The notes: generated by a model from the sequence alone, not told the origin. Counted from the stretch's first letter, positions 50,017 through 59,594 are shown. The stretch is DNA of 64,000 bases from Littorina saxatilis (GCF_037325665.1 NC_090246.1:36021232-36085231), one strand, 5' to 3'. A program made the numbers and translations.

Positions 50017-51219
50017 ATGGCAGAAGGTGGATTTGAAGATTTATTTGAGCCAGCGGACGACATGAGCGAAGCAATCCCTTTGGTTCCCTACCATCATTCA
50101 CTGCATTATGAGGTGGCACGACATAAACTTCTGGAAGGTAAAGTTAGAGATTTCTACAAAAGTTTAGGAGAAGAACCTGATGTTTTAGATCCAAACCAGT
50201 TCAAAATGGAAGCAAATCATTTATATACAACTAGCGATAAAGGAGAAAAAGTCCAACTTACATATAAATCTAATCCTGCTAAGTTTCTATCAAAAGTTTC
50301 ACTAAAACAAAAACTTACTGCTAATCGACTTAGGCAATTAGATATTGTGCCTAGCACACGGTCATCATCTTCCCATGTTGTTTCCTTACTTCAACAAGCA
50401 GAACTAGGACTACCAACTGCTACTCAAATAGAATCTGTTCCATTGCAAGATCTTAATAAACTTGCAGATGAGGCTGATCAACTTATACAAGAAATAGAGA
50501 CTTCTTTTTCTGAGGAAACTTCACTGAAGACTCCACATGAACTATTACCTATGAGAGAAATAGAAGCCCTTAATCAATCACTACAAACCATCAGAGGTGA
50601 AATAGCAAATAATCTGTCAAAACTAGGTCAGCTGGATGAAGATATAAACAAAGAGAAACAAAAACTTGCTGATGCTGATGATTTGAACCTAGAACAAGAA
50701 GTAAAAAACAGAATTTCTAAGCGTTTAAAAGATTTGCAGGAGGAGAAAGCCATAAGGTTAGAAGTTCTAAGTAACAATAGAGAACAACTGAGAACACAGG
50801 TCAGCAGAATAAAAAATACAATTCAAAGAATCCTTTACGAAGACACAACTCTTGCTGAAAGAATTAGAACGCTTTTCAGAGAGCAGGGAATCACAATAGC
50901 TAGTATACTAACTGCGTTAGGATTTGCAATAAGCACATTAGTGTTAACACTCACAGGTGGCACTGTCACACCTCCACCTCCACCTCCACCTTCACCTCCA
51001 TCTGATCCGGGATGGGTAAAGAAACAACTCAAACACATTGCAGAACTATTAAAGAAACTAGCAGCAAAAGCTTTGGGTGCACTTCCAGGAATCATTGGTT
51101 CAATTGTTAGCTGGCTGTTATCTTTTGCAGGTAAAGTTGTTGGTTTCATGGCTGAACATCTCTGGACTCTAATAGTTTTAATTGCAGGTGTTCTGCTAAC
51201 GAGAATAAAGCAAAAGTAA
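50017..51219 (+). CDS. Polinton coiled-coil membrane protein of unknown function, 400 residues
   Basis: Start MAEGGFEDLFEPADD at 50017. Residues about 150-290 form long charged helices likely to coil (ADQLIQEIETSFSEE; KEKQKLADADDLNLEQEVKN). Then a hydrophobic stretch (ITIASILTALGFAISTLVLT), a proline run (TPPPPPPPSPPSDPG), and a C-terminal hydrophobic region (LPGIIGSIVSWLLSFAG; EHLWTLIVLIAGVLLT) ending RIKQK. The layout is that of a membrane-anchored stalk or a minor virion protein; this is inference. Its end overlaps the opposing gene end by 24 bp. Confidence 0.82.
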   Translation: MAEGGFEDLFEPADDMSEAIPLVPYHHSLHYEVARHKLLEGKVRDFYKSLGEEPDVLDPNQFKMEANHLYTTSDKGEKVQLTYKSNPAKFLSKVSLKQKLTANRLRQLDIVPSTRSSSSHVVSLLQQAELGLPTATQIESVPLQDLNKLADEADQLIQEIETSFSEETSLKTPHELLPMREIEALNQSLQTIRGEIANNLSKLGQLDEDINKEKQKLADADDLNLEQEVKNRISKRLKDLQEEKAIRLEVLSNNREQLRTQVSRIKNTIQRILYEDTTLAERIRTLFREQGITIASILTALGFAISTLVLTLTGGTVTPPPPPPPSPPSDPGWVKKQLKHIAELLKKLAAKALGALPGIIGSIVSWLLSFAGKVVGFMAEHLWTLIVLIAGVLLTRIKQK

Positions 51220-52416
51220 GCCTACACCCACTCCACCAATTACTAGAGCAGTCTTCTGCGATTCATGATCATCAATAATACTAACAGCTTGATCATCACT
51301 AGTGACAGAATGATCTTCACCTGCAGCGTGATCTTCACTTGTCACGCTTTGTTTCTGTTCATTGTGATATGGCTGTAACATCGTTCTGATTTCTGAATTC
51401 AGTTCTTCACCCTTTCCAAGCGGCTGGGTGTCACTAGCAATAATGATTTCATTGTTATAATTTGTTATTGTTCCAATCTGCAGCTGGAGATCAGAAGGTA
51501 ACATGTAAAGGCCGTTACCAACAGCAAAGTCAACTTTTGATCTTGCATAACGGAGAGAGTCTTGATACCTTTTGATGCTGGAAGGCAGATCAACTGCAGA
51601 GTTTATGACATCTTCTAAATTTGATAACAACTGTTTCTGTGCACCAAACCCTGTGCTTGTTCTCATTATGTTTGATCGTGTCTGTGCCTGCGAGCCTAGC
51701 AAGCACCACGCATATGTTCGGATAGATTCATTGATCCTTTCAACACCTGATCCAGTGAAACCTTTGCCGGTGTCTAATATAAAAGTAGTCCATGCATTGT
51801 GGTGCTCTTGTTCTATTGATCCTAACTGTACCTGCACATTTGAAGAAAAAGATGTATGACCTGGCCAGTAATCAAAATTATACCTCCTGTGGACACCCCA
51901 TAAATATAGTGTTCCCATGCCATGGTTTTTGTCTTGCTTTTGCCTAAAGTCGGTCTTAAAATCTATATTGAATTCATTGCAGAGACGCTCATACACTTTC
52001 ATGTTTATCCTATTGTTGAATGGGTTCCAGCTCTTTTCATGCGGCATTGGTGCCTGAAGTTCAGACAAGATTCTCCTGCACTGATAGTAAACGTGAAATG
52101 TGTACACACACTTTGTCAGTAAGTTTGAATTATTCATGTGGTCTGCATAGGACACTCCACATCCTGTGGTTGCACAGAATATTGCAAAGTTTAACTGATT
52201 CTGATAGAACTGAATTGGGTGAGAGTTCCACATCTTTGGAACACTATCATTTTTGATTGGGGGATTTAGGTAAGAATGGAATGGGTCAGGCACTTTAACG
52301 CGAATGGATTCTGTTTCTGTTACAGCAAAGTCCAACTCATGGAAAGAAATAGTCTTTGGATTGTAATATGGTCCAGTTTTGTATTTAACGTCTTTGTTGA
52401 ATTTATACTGAATCAT
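51196..52416 (-). CDS. Polinton protein of unknown function with C-terminal anchor, 406 residues
   Basis: Start MIQYKFNKDVKYKTGPYYNP at 52416; a longer frame exists but would run into the divergent minor capsid gene. Mostly globular, aromatic-rich (GTLYLWGVHRRYNFDYWPGH; TYAWCLLGSQAQTRSN), then a helical part and a charged linker with an AAGEDHSVTSDDQAV repeat. It ends in one membrane segment ALVIGGVGVGLLLLYSR. A conserved late gene of animal Polintons by position; I cannot assign a fold. A surface or internal-membrane virion role is possible. Confidence 0.82.
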   Translation of the reverse strand: MIQYKFNKDVKYKTGPYYNPKTISFHELDFAVTETESIRVKVPDPFHSYLNPPIKNDSVPKMWNSHPIQFYQNQLNFAIFCATTGCGVSYADHMNNSNLLTKCVYTFHVYYQCRRILSELQAPMPHEKSWNPFNNRINMKVYERLCNEFNIDFKTDFRQKQDKNHGMGTLYLWGVHRRYNFDYWPGHTSFSSNVQVQLGSIEQEHHNAWTTFILDTGKGFTGSGVERINESIRTYAWCLLGSQAQTRSNIMRTSTGFGAQKQLLSNLEDVINSAVDLPSSIKRYQDSLRYARSKVDFAVGNGLYMLPSDLQLQIGTITNYNNEIIIASDTQPLGKGEELNSEIRTMLQPYHNEQKQSVTSEDHAAGEDHSVTSDDQAVSIIDDHESQKTALVIGGVGVGLLLLYSR

Positions 52417-52435
52417 TTTTGTTGTTGAATAAAAA

Positions 52436-53080
52436 ATGTTTATCACACTAACAAATGTGAAGACTGGTGTGCCAGTTAAACTTGCAAACCCTATCAACAA
52501 TCAAAATGGAGGAATGAAAGTTGCACTGCATGAAATTATGTACAAGGTTACTTGGTATAATATCAGTAAAAAAAAGGCTAACAACTGGGTTAGAATTAAT
52601 GGTAAAACACATTCTGTAGAAGATGGTTACTATGACTTCTGCACTTTAGAGAAAGAATTGTTTGCTCCAGTAGGTATTACAGCGAGTTTAAATCATGCAA
52701 GTCTCATTGCTACTCTTACTATGCCCAAAACTAGAGAAGTAAACGTTGAGTTTCCAACCAAACTCCTTGATATGCTTGGAATTACAAATTTATACAAGGG
52801 AACACGTCCCATTGACATGGATGTTAACAGTGTACTGTTTGTTCACATGAGAGAGCTTAACACATCCTATAATCTGTTTAATGATCAGCGTTCTGATCTG
52901 CTTAGGATTCTTCCACCGAGTGATGCCTCTTTTTGTAAAATGCACGTGCCAACATTTAAGACACTTCAGTTCAAGGACTTGGAGGAAGGGTGTCATGAAT
53001 TCCTACACATTGATCTGAAAAATCAAAGTGGACAACCAGTTGATTGTTTGTTTAACATTACATTGGAAATAGTTCCATAA
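52436..53080 (+). CDS. Polinton minor capsid protein (penton-like, single jelly-roll), 214 residues
   Basis: Length and beta-strand pattern fit the single jelly-roll penton of Polintons. Visible segments: MFITLTNVKTGVPVKLANPI at the start, LHEIMYKVTWYNIS (about 32-45), SLIATLTMPKTREVNVEFPT (about 88-107), LLDMLGI, and a strand-like end DCLFNITLEIVP. It would form the capsid vertices. It diverges from the 406-residue gene with only 19 bp between the two ATGs, and the next plus-strand gene starts 16 bp after its stop. Confidence 0.82.
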   Translation: MFITLTNVKTGVPVKLANPINNQNGGMKVALHEIMYKVTWYNISKKKANNWVRINGKTHSVEDGYYDFCTLEKELFAPVGITASLNHASLIATLTMPKTREVNVEFPTKLLDMLGITNLYKGTRPIDMDVNSVLFVHMRELNTSYNLFNDQRSDLLRILPPSDASFCKMHVPTFKTLQFKDLEEGCHEFLHIDLKNQSGQPVDCLFNITLEIVP

Positions 53081-53096
53081 AATATTGAGTATTAAA

Positions 53097-53957
53097 ATGT
53101 CGAGTGGACCTACAATAGCTTATCCTGTTGCATGTTCAACTATAGAGTTGAAAGATTTAGCAGACGCTATCGACTTTGAGAGCAATGCTGAAGTTGGTGC
53201 AGTGTATGCATTCGAGTTTACAGACACTGGTCATTACAAGAGAAAGGAAATCGACGATGAAAAGAAACCAAGATTTCTCAAACTAGGCCAAATCCGTGAT
53301 GTTAATGTACCTGATCCAATTGTCGATGACATATACTACATGTGGAAACATCAGAATAAAAAATGGGTACTTAGTCCTGTTATAAAAAAGATTGACTGGG
53401 AAATGAAGTTTGAATTTGTGAGTCCATACACTCTTGTTGGAAAAGACGACACATTCCGTAAGTCAATCAATGCTAAACCACTAATTGTTAGCCTTGTTCC
53501 TGCGATTAACAGCAGGGGAGAAGTTGCAGTTAAACCTTTCCATAAGAACAACTATCTCATTCACAGAAAACAAAGTGTTGAAAAGGACGCTGACACCATT
53601 GTCGATTTTATACCCAAGCTTCCAATAGGGCAGAATGCAACTATGATATTTGATATAGTTGTCAGGAAAAGGGAAGAAACCACAAACACTGTTCTAATGA
53701 GAGGAATAAATCTCAACTGGAGACCATTAAATGTTGAAGAAGTCAGAGTATTTATTGCTGTTCAAAAGGATTCTAACACAATAAAAAAACAGACGTCAAA
53801 CCAAAATGTTGTTGTTAACGCAGATATAAATAATTTAACAGAAATAAGAAGTATTAATCTTACTTATCTTGATTTGATTGCTTTCTACTATACAGATAAG
53901 GTGTTAAGCAATGAACAGCTTCAAAGCTTAGCAGAAACACTGGCCAGTGAGAATTAA
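53097..53957 (+). CDS. Polinton protein of unknown function, 286 residues
   Basis: ATG at 53097 (MSSGPTIAYPVACSTIELKD). A soluble, beta-rich looking protein without membrane segment or low complexity; for example VGAVYAFEFTDTGHYKRKEI, VSLVPAINSRGEVAVKPFHK and ATMIFDIVVRKREETTNTVL. No catalytic motif seen. Its place right after the penton suggests a virion protein such as a vertex-associated or fibre-like component, which is inference. The next gene follows after 30 bp of AT-rich DNA. Confidence 0.8.
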   Translation: MSSGPTIAYPVACSTIELKDLADAIDFESNAEVGAVYAFEFTDTGHYKRKEIDDEKKPRFLKLGQIRDVNVPDPIVDDIYYMWKHQNKKWVLSPVIKKIDWEMKFEFVSPYTLVGKDDTFRKSINAKPLIVSLVPAINSRGEVAVKPFHKNNYLIHRKQSVEKDADTIVDFIPKLPIGQNATMIFDIVVRKREETTNTVLMRGINLNWRPLNVEEVRVFIAVQKDSNTIKKQTSNQNVVVNADINNLTEIRSINLTYLDLIAFYYTDKVLSNEQLQSLAETLASEN

Positions 53958-53987
53958 GATAAATATTTTATATTTTGCATTAAAAAG

Positions 53988-54611
53988 ATGACTAGCAGTG
54001 TGAAGCTTTATCCTAATATTGATGAAAGTGCAGCAGAAAGTCAACAATTCAGACTGGCACACATTAGTAATATACAAAAACAACTAGAAGATGAATTAGA
54101 AAAATATTCTCGCGCTAGACGTAAGTACTCAACAACTTACAACAGCCTTTCTAATGCCAGCACTGGTTCTACTATCCTTGCATCAGCTGCAGGTGTAACG
54201 GGAACAATTCTGTTAGCTACCGGAGTAGGGACTCCAGTTTCTCTAATCCTAGGTGGTGTGGCAGCAGCAGTTGGTGGTTTATCATTTATAGCATCAGCTA
54301 TAATGAAAAAAATTGTGAAAAAGCTTGAAAAACACGAATCCATTTCCACTCTTGCATCATCAAAATTGTCTAGCCTAAAACTGTCTATCAGTAAAGCACT
54401 TGAAGATTCAAAAGTTTCTGACGAAGAATTCAAACAGATACAAACAGACTTTGATGACTACAAAAGTAAGAAAGCAAGTATTCAAACAAAAACACGAGCT
54501 GAATATAACAAGCCACTCGATATAGAAGATCTGAAAAAGCAGTTTTTAAAAAAGGGGATTCAAATAGGACGGGAAGAAAAAGTAAAAATAGAATCACTTG
54601 TAAAGAGTTAA
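53988..54611 (+). CDS. Polinton membrane protein with glycine-rich hydrophobic hairpin, 207 residues
   Basis: The last gene before the right terminal repeat. A helical N-terminus (QKQLEDELEKYSRARRKYST), a 45-residue glycine/alanine-rich hydrophobic block (ILASAAGVTGTILLATGVGT; SLILGGVAAAVGGLSFIASA), then a basic coiled-coil-like C-terminus (KKIVKKLEKHESIST...KKQFLKKGIQIGREEK). The layout recalls membrane-inserting or membrane-remodelling proteins; no known family is recognised. Confidence 0.8.
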   Translation: MTSSVKLYPNIDESAAESQQFRLAHISNIQKQLEDELEKYSRARRKYSTTYNSLSNASTGSTILASAAGVTGTILLATGVGTPVSLILGGVAAAVGGLSFIASAIMKKIVKKLEKHESISTLASSKLSSLKLSISKALEDSKVSDEEFKQIQTDFDDYKSKKASIQTKTRAEYNKPLDIEDLKKQFLKKGIQIGREEKVKIESLVKS

Positions 54612-54740
54612 CTATTCGTTTAGACAGTCACATTGCATGTATCAGATATAATTCTAACAGTGAAAGAACATATGAAGTAAAGTTTGTAAATGAGAGAGCG
54701 TATTCATTGAATACCGTATTGAGCTTAAGAATGTTGTATA

Positions 54741-54964
54741 AGAGAAAGGGGGAATGTACGTTCTGGGTTACTGATTCCGACAGACCCGGCATTGGTTCAA
54801 AACAACCTTACTTTACTATATTTTTTTTGTATGGATTTATGCAGTATTTTTCTGATTTTGTCGCATGTTTCATTTTAGTAAAAGTTTAGTCCAGAAGCCT
54901 ATTTTGCGTTAATATTTAGGGTCTGTCGGAATCGGTGAGCCAGAACGTACATTCCCCCTTTCTC
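54741..54964 (-). repeat. Polinton right terminal inverted repeat
   Basis: Inverse of 40077-40301, reading from its outer end GAGAAAGGGGGAATGTACG. The inner end carries the second arm beginning AGAGAAAGGGGGAATGTACG at 54741. No base difference from the left repeat was seen. Confidence 0.93.
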
Positions 54965-55238
54965 TTGAACAATATGCAATGTTTTCATTTCGTAGATGCA
55001 CCAGAAATAGTTTTTTTTTTAATATCTTTAGATACATTGTCAATGATTATTTTCGTCATTAGATTCTATTGGGTTAGAGAAAAAAACGAAAGCGTTTCGT
55101 AACACAACCCTTCCGCTTGAAACAGACAGGCCATCGAAGTCGAACCGCTTCGTCAAATTCAGTACAAAATACCTTCTGTCATTTCGTACATCCGCCATTA
55201 AAAACATTCAATCAATACTTTAATATGTCTAAACTTAC

Positions 55239-55333
55239 CGAACAGAACATCTTGAATCGATGTGCCGGACGAAAAGAATGCTTGGGTCGAATTTGTTGAG
55301 TCGGTAATCGCGGCTTGAGCCACCGGGCGCCAT
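55239..55333 (-). other. Candidate first coding exon of an unknown gene
   Basis: On the minus strand AAAATGGCGCCC has a good start context and reads MAPGGSSRDYRLNKFDPSIL...SRCSV before a strong donor GTAAGTTTAG at 55238. CG-rich DNA lies upstream. If real, the Polinton sits in the following intron. The frame does not join the candidate exon at 39601-39736 directly, so linkage is unproven. Confidence 0.3.
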
Positions 55334-56170
55334 TTTCAAAACTGCAGGCAAAGCTATTCGAGCCTCGTTTTGGGCGTCTTGCTCGGAGGACACATGTCGG
55401 ACTGACTTCATTTTTTGCTTGTTTAAAGAAAAATTCGAGCTGAATCGAATGGTGTATTTCATTTGGCAGTGTGATAAAGTTGTCGGTAGTTTGATTTTGA
55501 AAACTTCAACCGCAATTTTTGGTCACTTTGTTTTCCAGTTCTCAAAATATACGAAATTATAGAGCTAGCTCTGCTCTTTCAAAACACCCATTGTAGTTTC
55601 TTTGACGCGGAGCAAGAGAGCGTAAAGTACGACGACCGAACTGAAAAATGTTGCGCATCACAGCGCGCGGAGGCTGTGTGAGGCTGAACGGTACTTCAAT
55701 AAAATATTCATACAAAATCACATAGTAAACACAAATTAACTAACGAAAATGGTATGTATTTTGATGTGGTATACATTTTTTATTTTATTCGGTGAATTTC
55801 TTTACATTTTTGGCATCTTCAGGTGCATTTCTCTAACCTTCAGTCATCGGTTAGTGGTTCTAATAACCTTTAAATTTAAAACAGCATGGTCTGGTCCTTT
55901 GAAATGGGGTGGAAAAAAATCCCGATTGCGGCTAGGAGCTAAGTGATACAAAGAAGGTTTGACCAGTGGACGATACCTTCCGCCTGTGATCAAGACCTGG
56001 GAACACATAATTATTGCCGTATTAGACTATGTAGTATGTATGCTTGTTTGTCTAAAAATACGATCAGTATGGTTTAATGATTATAACAACTCTGCATTTG
56101 ATCAATGGTAACCGCTTTTGTCATTACACATTGAAAGAAGCATTTGGTTTAATGTTTTGGTAAACTTTTT

Positions 56171-56513
56171 CAGGGGCGGATCAGTTCATTTTATGGGGGG
56201 GGTTTCCAAAAGTATATTGTGAAGATATGGGTGTGAAGGCGCGAAGCGCCGAGCCGACGGCGCGAAGCGCCTAGCTTGCTAGGGGGGTCCGGGGGCATGC
56301 CCCCCCGGAAAATTTTGAAAAAAAGGATGCAAAATGGTGCAAGCTGGTGCATTCTGAGGATGATCATTACCAGTTCCAGGCAGCAGATTTTGTCACTGAT
56401 TAATACCCACAAAATTGAAACTCAACCCAAAAAAACACACAAAAATATTTTTATTTTTTGGCTGGGGGGGGGGTTTCCGGAAACCCCAGAAACCCCCCCC
56501 TCGTCCGCCCCTG
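56171..56513. mobile_element. hAT-like MITE, 343 bp
   Basis: Inverted ends CAGGGGCGGA and TCCGCCCCTG, typical of a widespread hAT group. The inside has inverted GGGGGGGGTTTCC / GGAAACCCC tracts and a core (GACGGCGCGAAGCGCC then CTAGGGGGGTCCGGGGGCAT) shared with elements at 24759 and 28361. The target duplication is unclear because both flanks are T-rich. Confidence 0.72.
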
Positions 56514-57884
56514 TTTTTAATGTTGCAACGGTCAAATGTATGGAGTACACCTTTTTTTTCCTGAAAATATATATATATGCCAAATTTGTTTGAGAATACT
56601 CCAAGCGCAAAACAGCTAGGGTTCCAGCTATATTTTTTAATGGAATTGTTTGATCGTCACACTGCCAGTTAAAATTTCTCTTGTTTGTTGGTGTGCAAGC
56701 TATATATAGTGCTAATTCCATTCGTGTGCTGTCATATATGCTCTGAATCTGATCATTTCTGTTAAGTCTTTATAATATAGGCTGGTTGTACACTTTGAGT
56801 TTAATGGGCAATAGTAAACTCCCTAAGCTAAATGCAGTTAGCAACACATCACCATGGTACTTTCTAGCTCCCAAATTTTAAAGAAGCACAAGATAACACT
56901 TTACCTGATTTTTAAATGGAAATGCAACATGCCATATAATTATAAACGGTTGCGACCATCTTTGTGAAAATATAATACTCGAGTTTAAAGGTGTTTGTCT
57001 ACATTTTTATACAGAAATCGGCATCAAATACTAAGTCTAGCTATTCCCTACAAATATCAAAAATACACTCCCCTTCGATCAGGAAGGACGAAGCCAGGGT
57101 AGCCGATTGAAAATTCATGAAAGTAATGCAGCGTAGTACGATATCCTTATTTGGCAAATGCCAAGGGCAAAAGTCCTCTCAAATACCATGCATTCCGTGC
57201 GTTTAACAAAACATCGTGGACAGCGCTCTAATACACTGTGTCAAACTGTTGCTGTGATTGTGTGGGTGTGGCTGTCAGCATAGTGACATGAATTTGATTG
57301 GTCGCTATTTATAGTTAAAACACATGCTCTCTCCACATGGAAATCAAAACATTGGAAGTGTTATACTGTACTTCTCAAAAATAAAAACTTTTTTTACATT
57401 TATTTTTATTTTGATAAAAAAATTTCCCCATGCTTCATTCATCATCTGACATAACTTTTTAGCGAAATCTAACCATAAGATTATTGAAAAAAAAGCAGAA
57501 ATGTAGACGACCTTTAAGCCTTGAATTTTGCTTCAACAACATTTTGTGTGAAACTACAGAATAAAAGTCTCTGGCAGTTGGTAAACAAACAAGAATTTCG
57601 GGCTGCTGATTTATACATCCCTTTAGTTTTAACAGAAGAATTAATGCCAAAATACACTTTTTGCTTAAAAACAAAAGAAAATATTTACTTTGTAATATGA
57701 AACATATTTCATACAGTTTTTTAAAACATGAAGCAAGCTGAGTGTTATGTTTCTGAATAATATTTGCTGCCACCATGTCTCATTCTTGTGCCAAGATGGT
57801 AAGAATATTTGCAAATAGGGCCACTCAGAGAGTCAGACACAATAATCGCTCTATAAGCAGGCCCCTCCATATGATGTTGAAAAA

Positions 57885-58368
57885 GCCTCCATTAAGGTCG
57901 CGGCTAGCTGTGATGTTGTTCGGAAACTTACGCCAAGATCGCAGCTACCTGCGAGGCTCGCGTCAAGGTCGCAGCTACCCGCGATGTTGTTGCGAGGTTC
58001 GCGCCAATTGTCGCAGCTAACTTTGATGTTGTTGTGAGGCTCGCGCCAAGGTTGCAGCTACCTGCGATGTTGTTGCGAGGCTCGCGCCAAGGTCGCAGCT
58101 ACCCGCGATGTTGGCGCGAGCCTCGCACCATGGTCGCAGCTAGCCGCGCTCTTGTCGCGAGCCTCGCGCCAGGGTCACAGCTAGCCGCGATGTTGTCGCG
58201 AGGCTCGCGCCAAGGTCGCGGCTAGCCGCGATGTTGTTGCGAGGCTCGCGCCAACATCGCGGCTAGCCGTGACCAGCTGCGACTAGTTGCTGCGATGTGT
58301 TTAGATCGCTGCGACCTCGCAACGAGGTCGCAGCGAGGTCGCAGCGACTTTTCTTTTCTGTAAGGGCA
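57885..58368. repeat. Second CG-rich palindrome array, ~41-48-bp units
   Basis: About nine units of the form TCGCAGCTA(C/G)CCGCGATGTT-GTTGCGAGGCTCGCGCCAAGG, closing with GCTGCGACCTCGCAACGAGG and GTCGCAGCGAGGTCGCAGCG, then TTTTCTTTTCTGTA. The unit is the same as in the array at 36190 but better preserved. Open frames across it are periodic artefacts. Confidence 0.88.
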
Positions 58369-59323
58369 TAACTTTCACTACATGCACTAGGAAACAAAAC
58401 TGTACAGAGAAAACAGACCGATTTTTTTTTAAGTATCAAGATACAACATGTCTAATGACACAGTGAGTTTCTTTGGTTCACTATGTGACACGACTTTGCA
58501 ACAAGACTAAGTCAGAGTTATGCACAGAACCAAGCTGGCACCTGAGAGACCACCGAGCATTGAAACGATCGAGGGATTTTTATCTGGGAAAACCATATCT
58601 CTCTAAAACTGCAAGTTTGAAAGACCACGACAGAGGGAACTGACATCACATCTTTCATATTTTCTCCAATGGAACACAGCATTTTACTTCATTGACAGTT
58701 AAGAGCATCTTTATCCCTCCAGGATCAATGCAGCGGTTGCTATGACTACCAAAGGCCCCACTGTCGTCTGCATTCCTGTAAAAAACACGACAAGAATCAA
58801 ATCATCTTACAGGCTTCTTGTCTTACTCTGATGAATCTTTCACATATCAAAAATTAATTTTGCACAAAAACATTAATTGTTATCAAGTTTGTTCACTGCT
58901 TTTATGTGGAATTACTGTATACATGTTTGGCAATAACTTGAAATTTGTTGTGTACCTTCTACATTTATTTCGTACACAGTATACACAAAAAATAAGAATA
59001 ACATTAACAATTTAAAAAATACAGATTGAAAACAAAGGTACAAAAAATAGTGGTTAGCTACTTCTGAGAACAAATATTATACACTTCAGTTGCAGGCTAT
59101 TTTTACACACTCTGTCTCTCCCTCTCCCTCTTTTTTCAAACACATACACTCTTCAAAAAAAGTTAAGGATCACTTTTTTACAAGCACGCCACACAAAACA
59201 GACAAAACCGAATTCTTTCATTTTTTTAAAATTATATAACCAAGGAGTAATGACAAACAAAGCAAAGATCGAACGCGGCAGCGACAATTTAGCTAGAGTG
59301 TGTCGAACGTGACAACCCTCGTA
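58369..59323. other. Intergenic DNA with one weak exon candidate
   Basis: On the minus strand 58655-58775 has an acceptor (TTTTTTACAG) and an open end reading NADDSGAFGSHSNRCIDPGG...KCCVPLEKI before a stop. It could be a terminal exon but there is no other support. Nothing else is definable. Confidence 0.2.
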
Positions 59324-59594
59324 GAGGGCCCCAAAGGGGGGGGGGGGGGGGGGGCGGGGGGGGGGGGGTATCATCACGATCACGGGAAGGGAAATTTTAG
59401 CTTTCACGATCACAGTTACCTTGATTTTTGTTTTCACGATCACAAACACCTTGACGAATAGAGGATCATAGAGTGATACAGCTGTGAAAAATGTACGTTG
59501 AAAATAAAATGCTTTGCAATAATGCCCATCACGATCACGAAAACAAATGACGATCACGATCACGAGACTTGATTTTTTTGTCATCACGGATCAC
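59324..59594. mobile_element. Internally deleted copy of the 27662-29795 transposon
   Basis: It starts GAGGGCCCCAAAGGGGGG (followed by a long G run) and the left subterminal TCACGATCACG cluster. It then jumps directly to the segment near the right end (GATCATAGAGTG; GAAAATAAAATGCTTTGCAA; GACTTGATTTTTTTGTCATC) and stops before the right terminus. About 1.8 kb is missing relative to the long copy. Confidence 0.8.

Larger units (their letters stand above)
40077..54964. mobile_element. Polinton (Maverick), 14.9 kb, looks whole and young
   Basis: The 5'-AG and TC-3' ends and the 6-bp target duplication (TTGAAC at 40071-40076 and 54965-54970) are the Polinton signature. Terminal inverted repeats of ~225 bp look identical by eye, which points to a very recent insertion. 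Fourteen tightly packed genes in four blocks: one plus (40568), a minus block (41788-49981), then plus (50017), minus (to 51196), and a plus block (52436-54611). Recognised parts: pPolB, integrase, packaging ATPase, major capsid (double jelly-roll type) and minor capsid (penton). I saw no disabling change in the genes I read. No adenovirus-type protease was recognised. The gene set resembles adintovirus-like Polintons of animals. Confidence 0.95.
54971..57884. other. Intergenic DNA right of the Polinton
   Basis: It contains a candidate first exon (55239-55333, minus), a CG-richer block around 55580-55690 that could be a promoter, and a hAT-like MITE (56171-56513). The remainder to 57884 is AT-rich; I see nothing definable in it. 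Confidence 0.4.

Noticed and set aside
50835-51149. Minus-strand frame opposite the 400-residue Polinton gene
   Set aside because: A shadow of the coding strand; composition mirrors the proline run.
36190-58368. The two palindrome arrays as terminal repeats of one 22-kb element
   Set aside because: The units run in the same direction in both arrays and no clear target duplication is visible; kept only as an alternative under findings.
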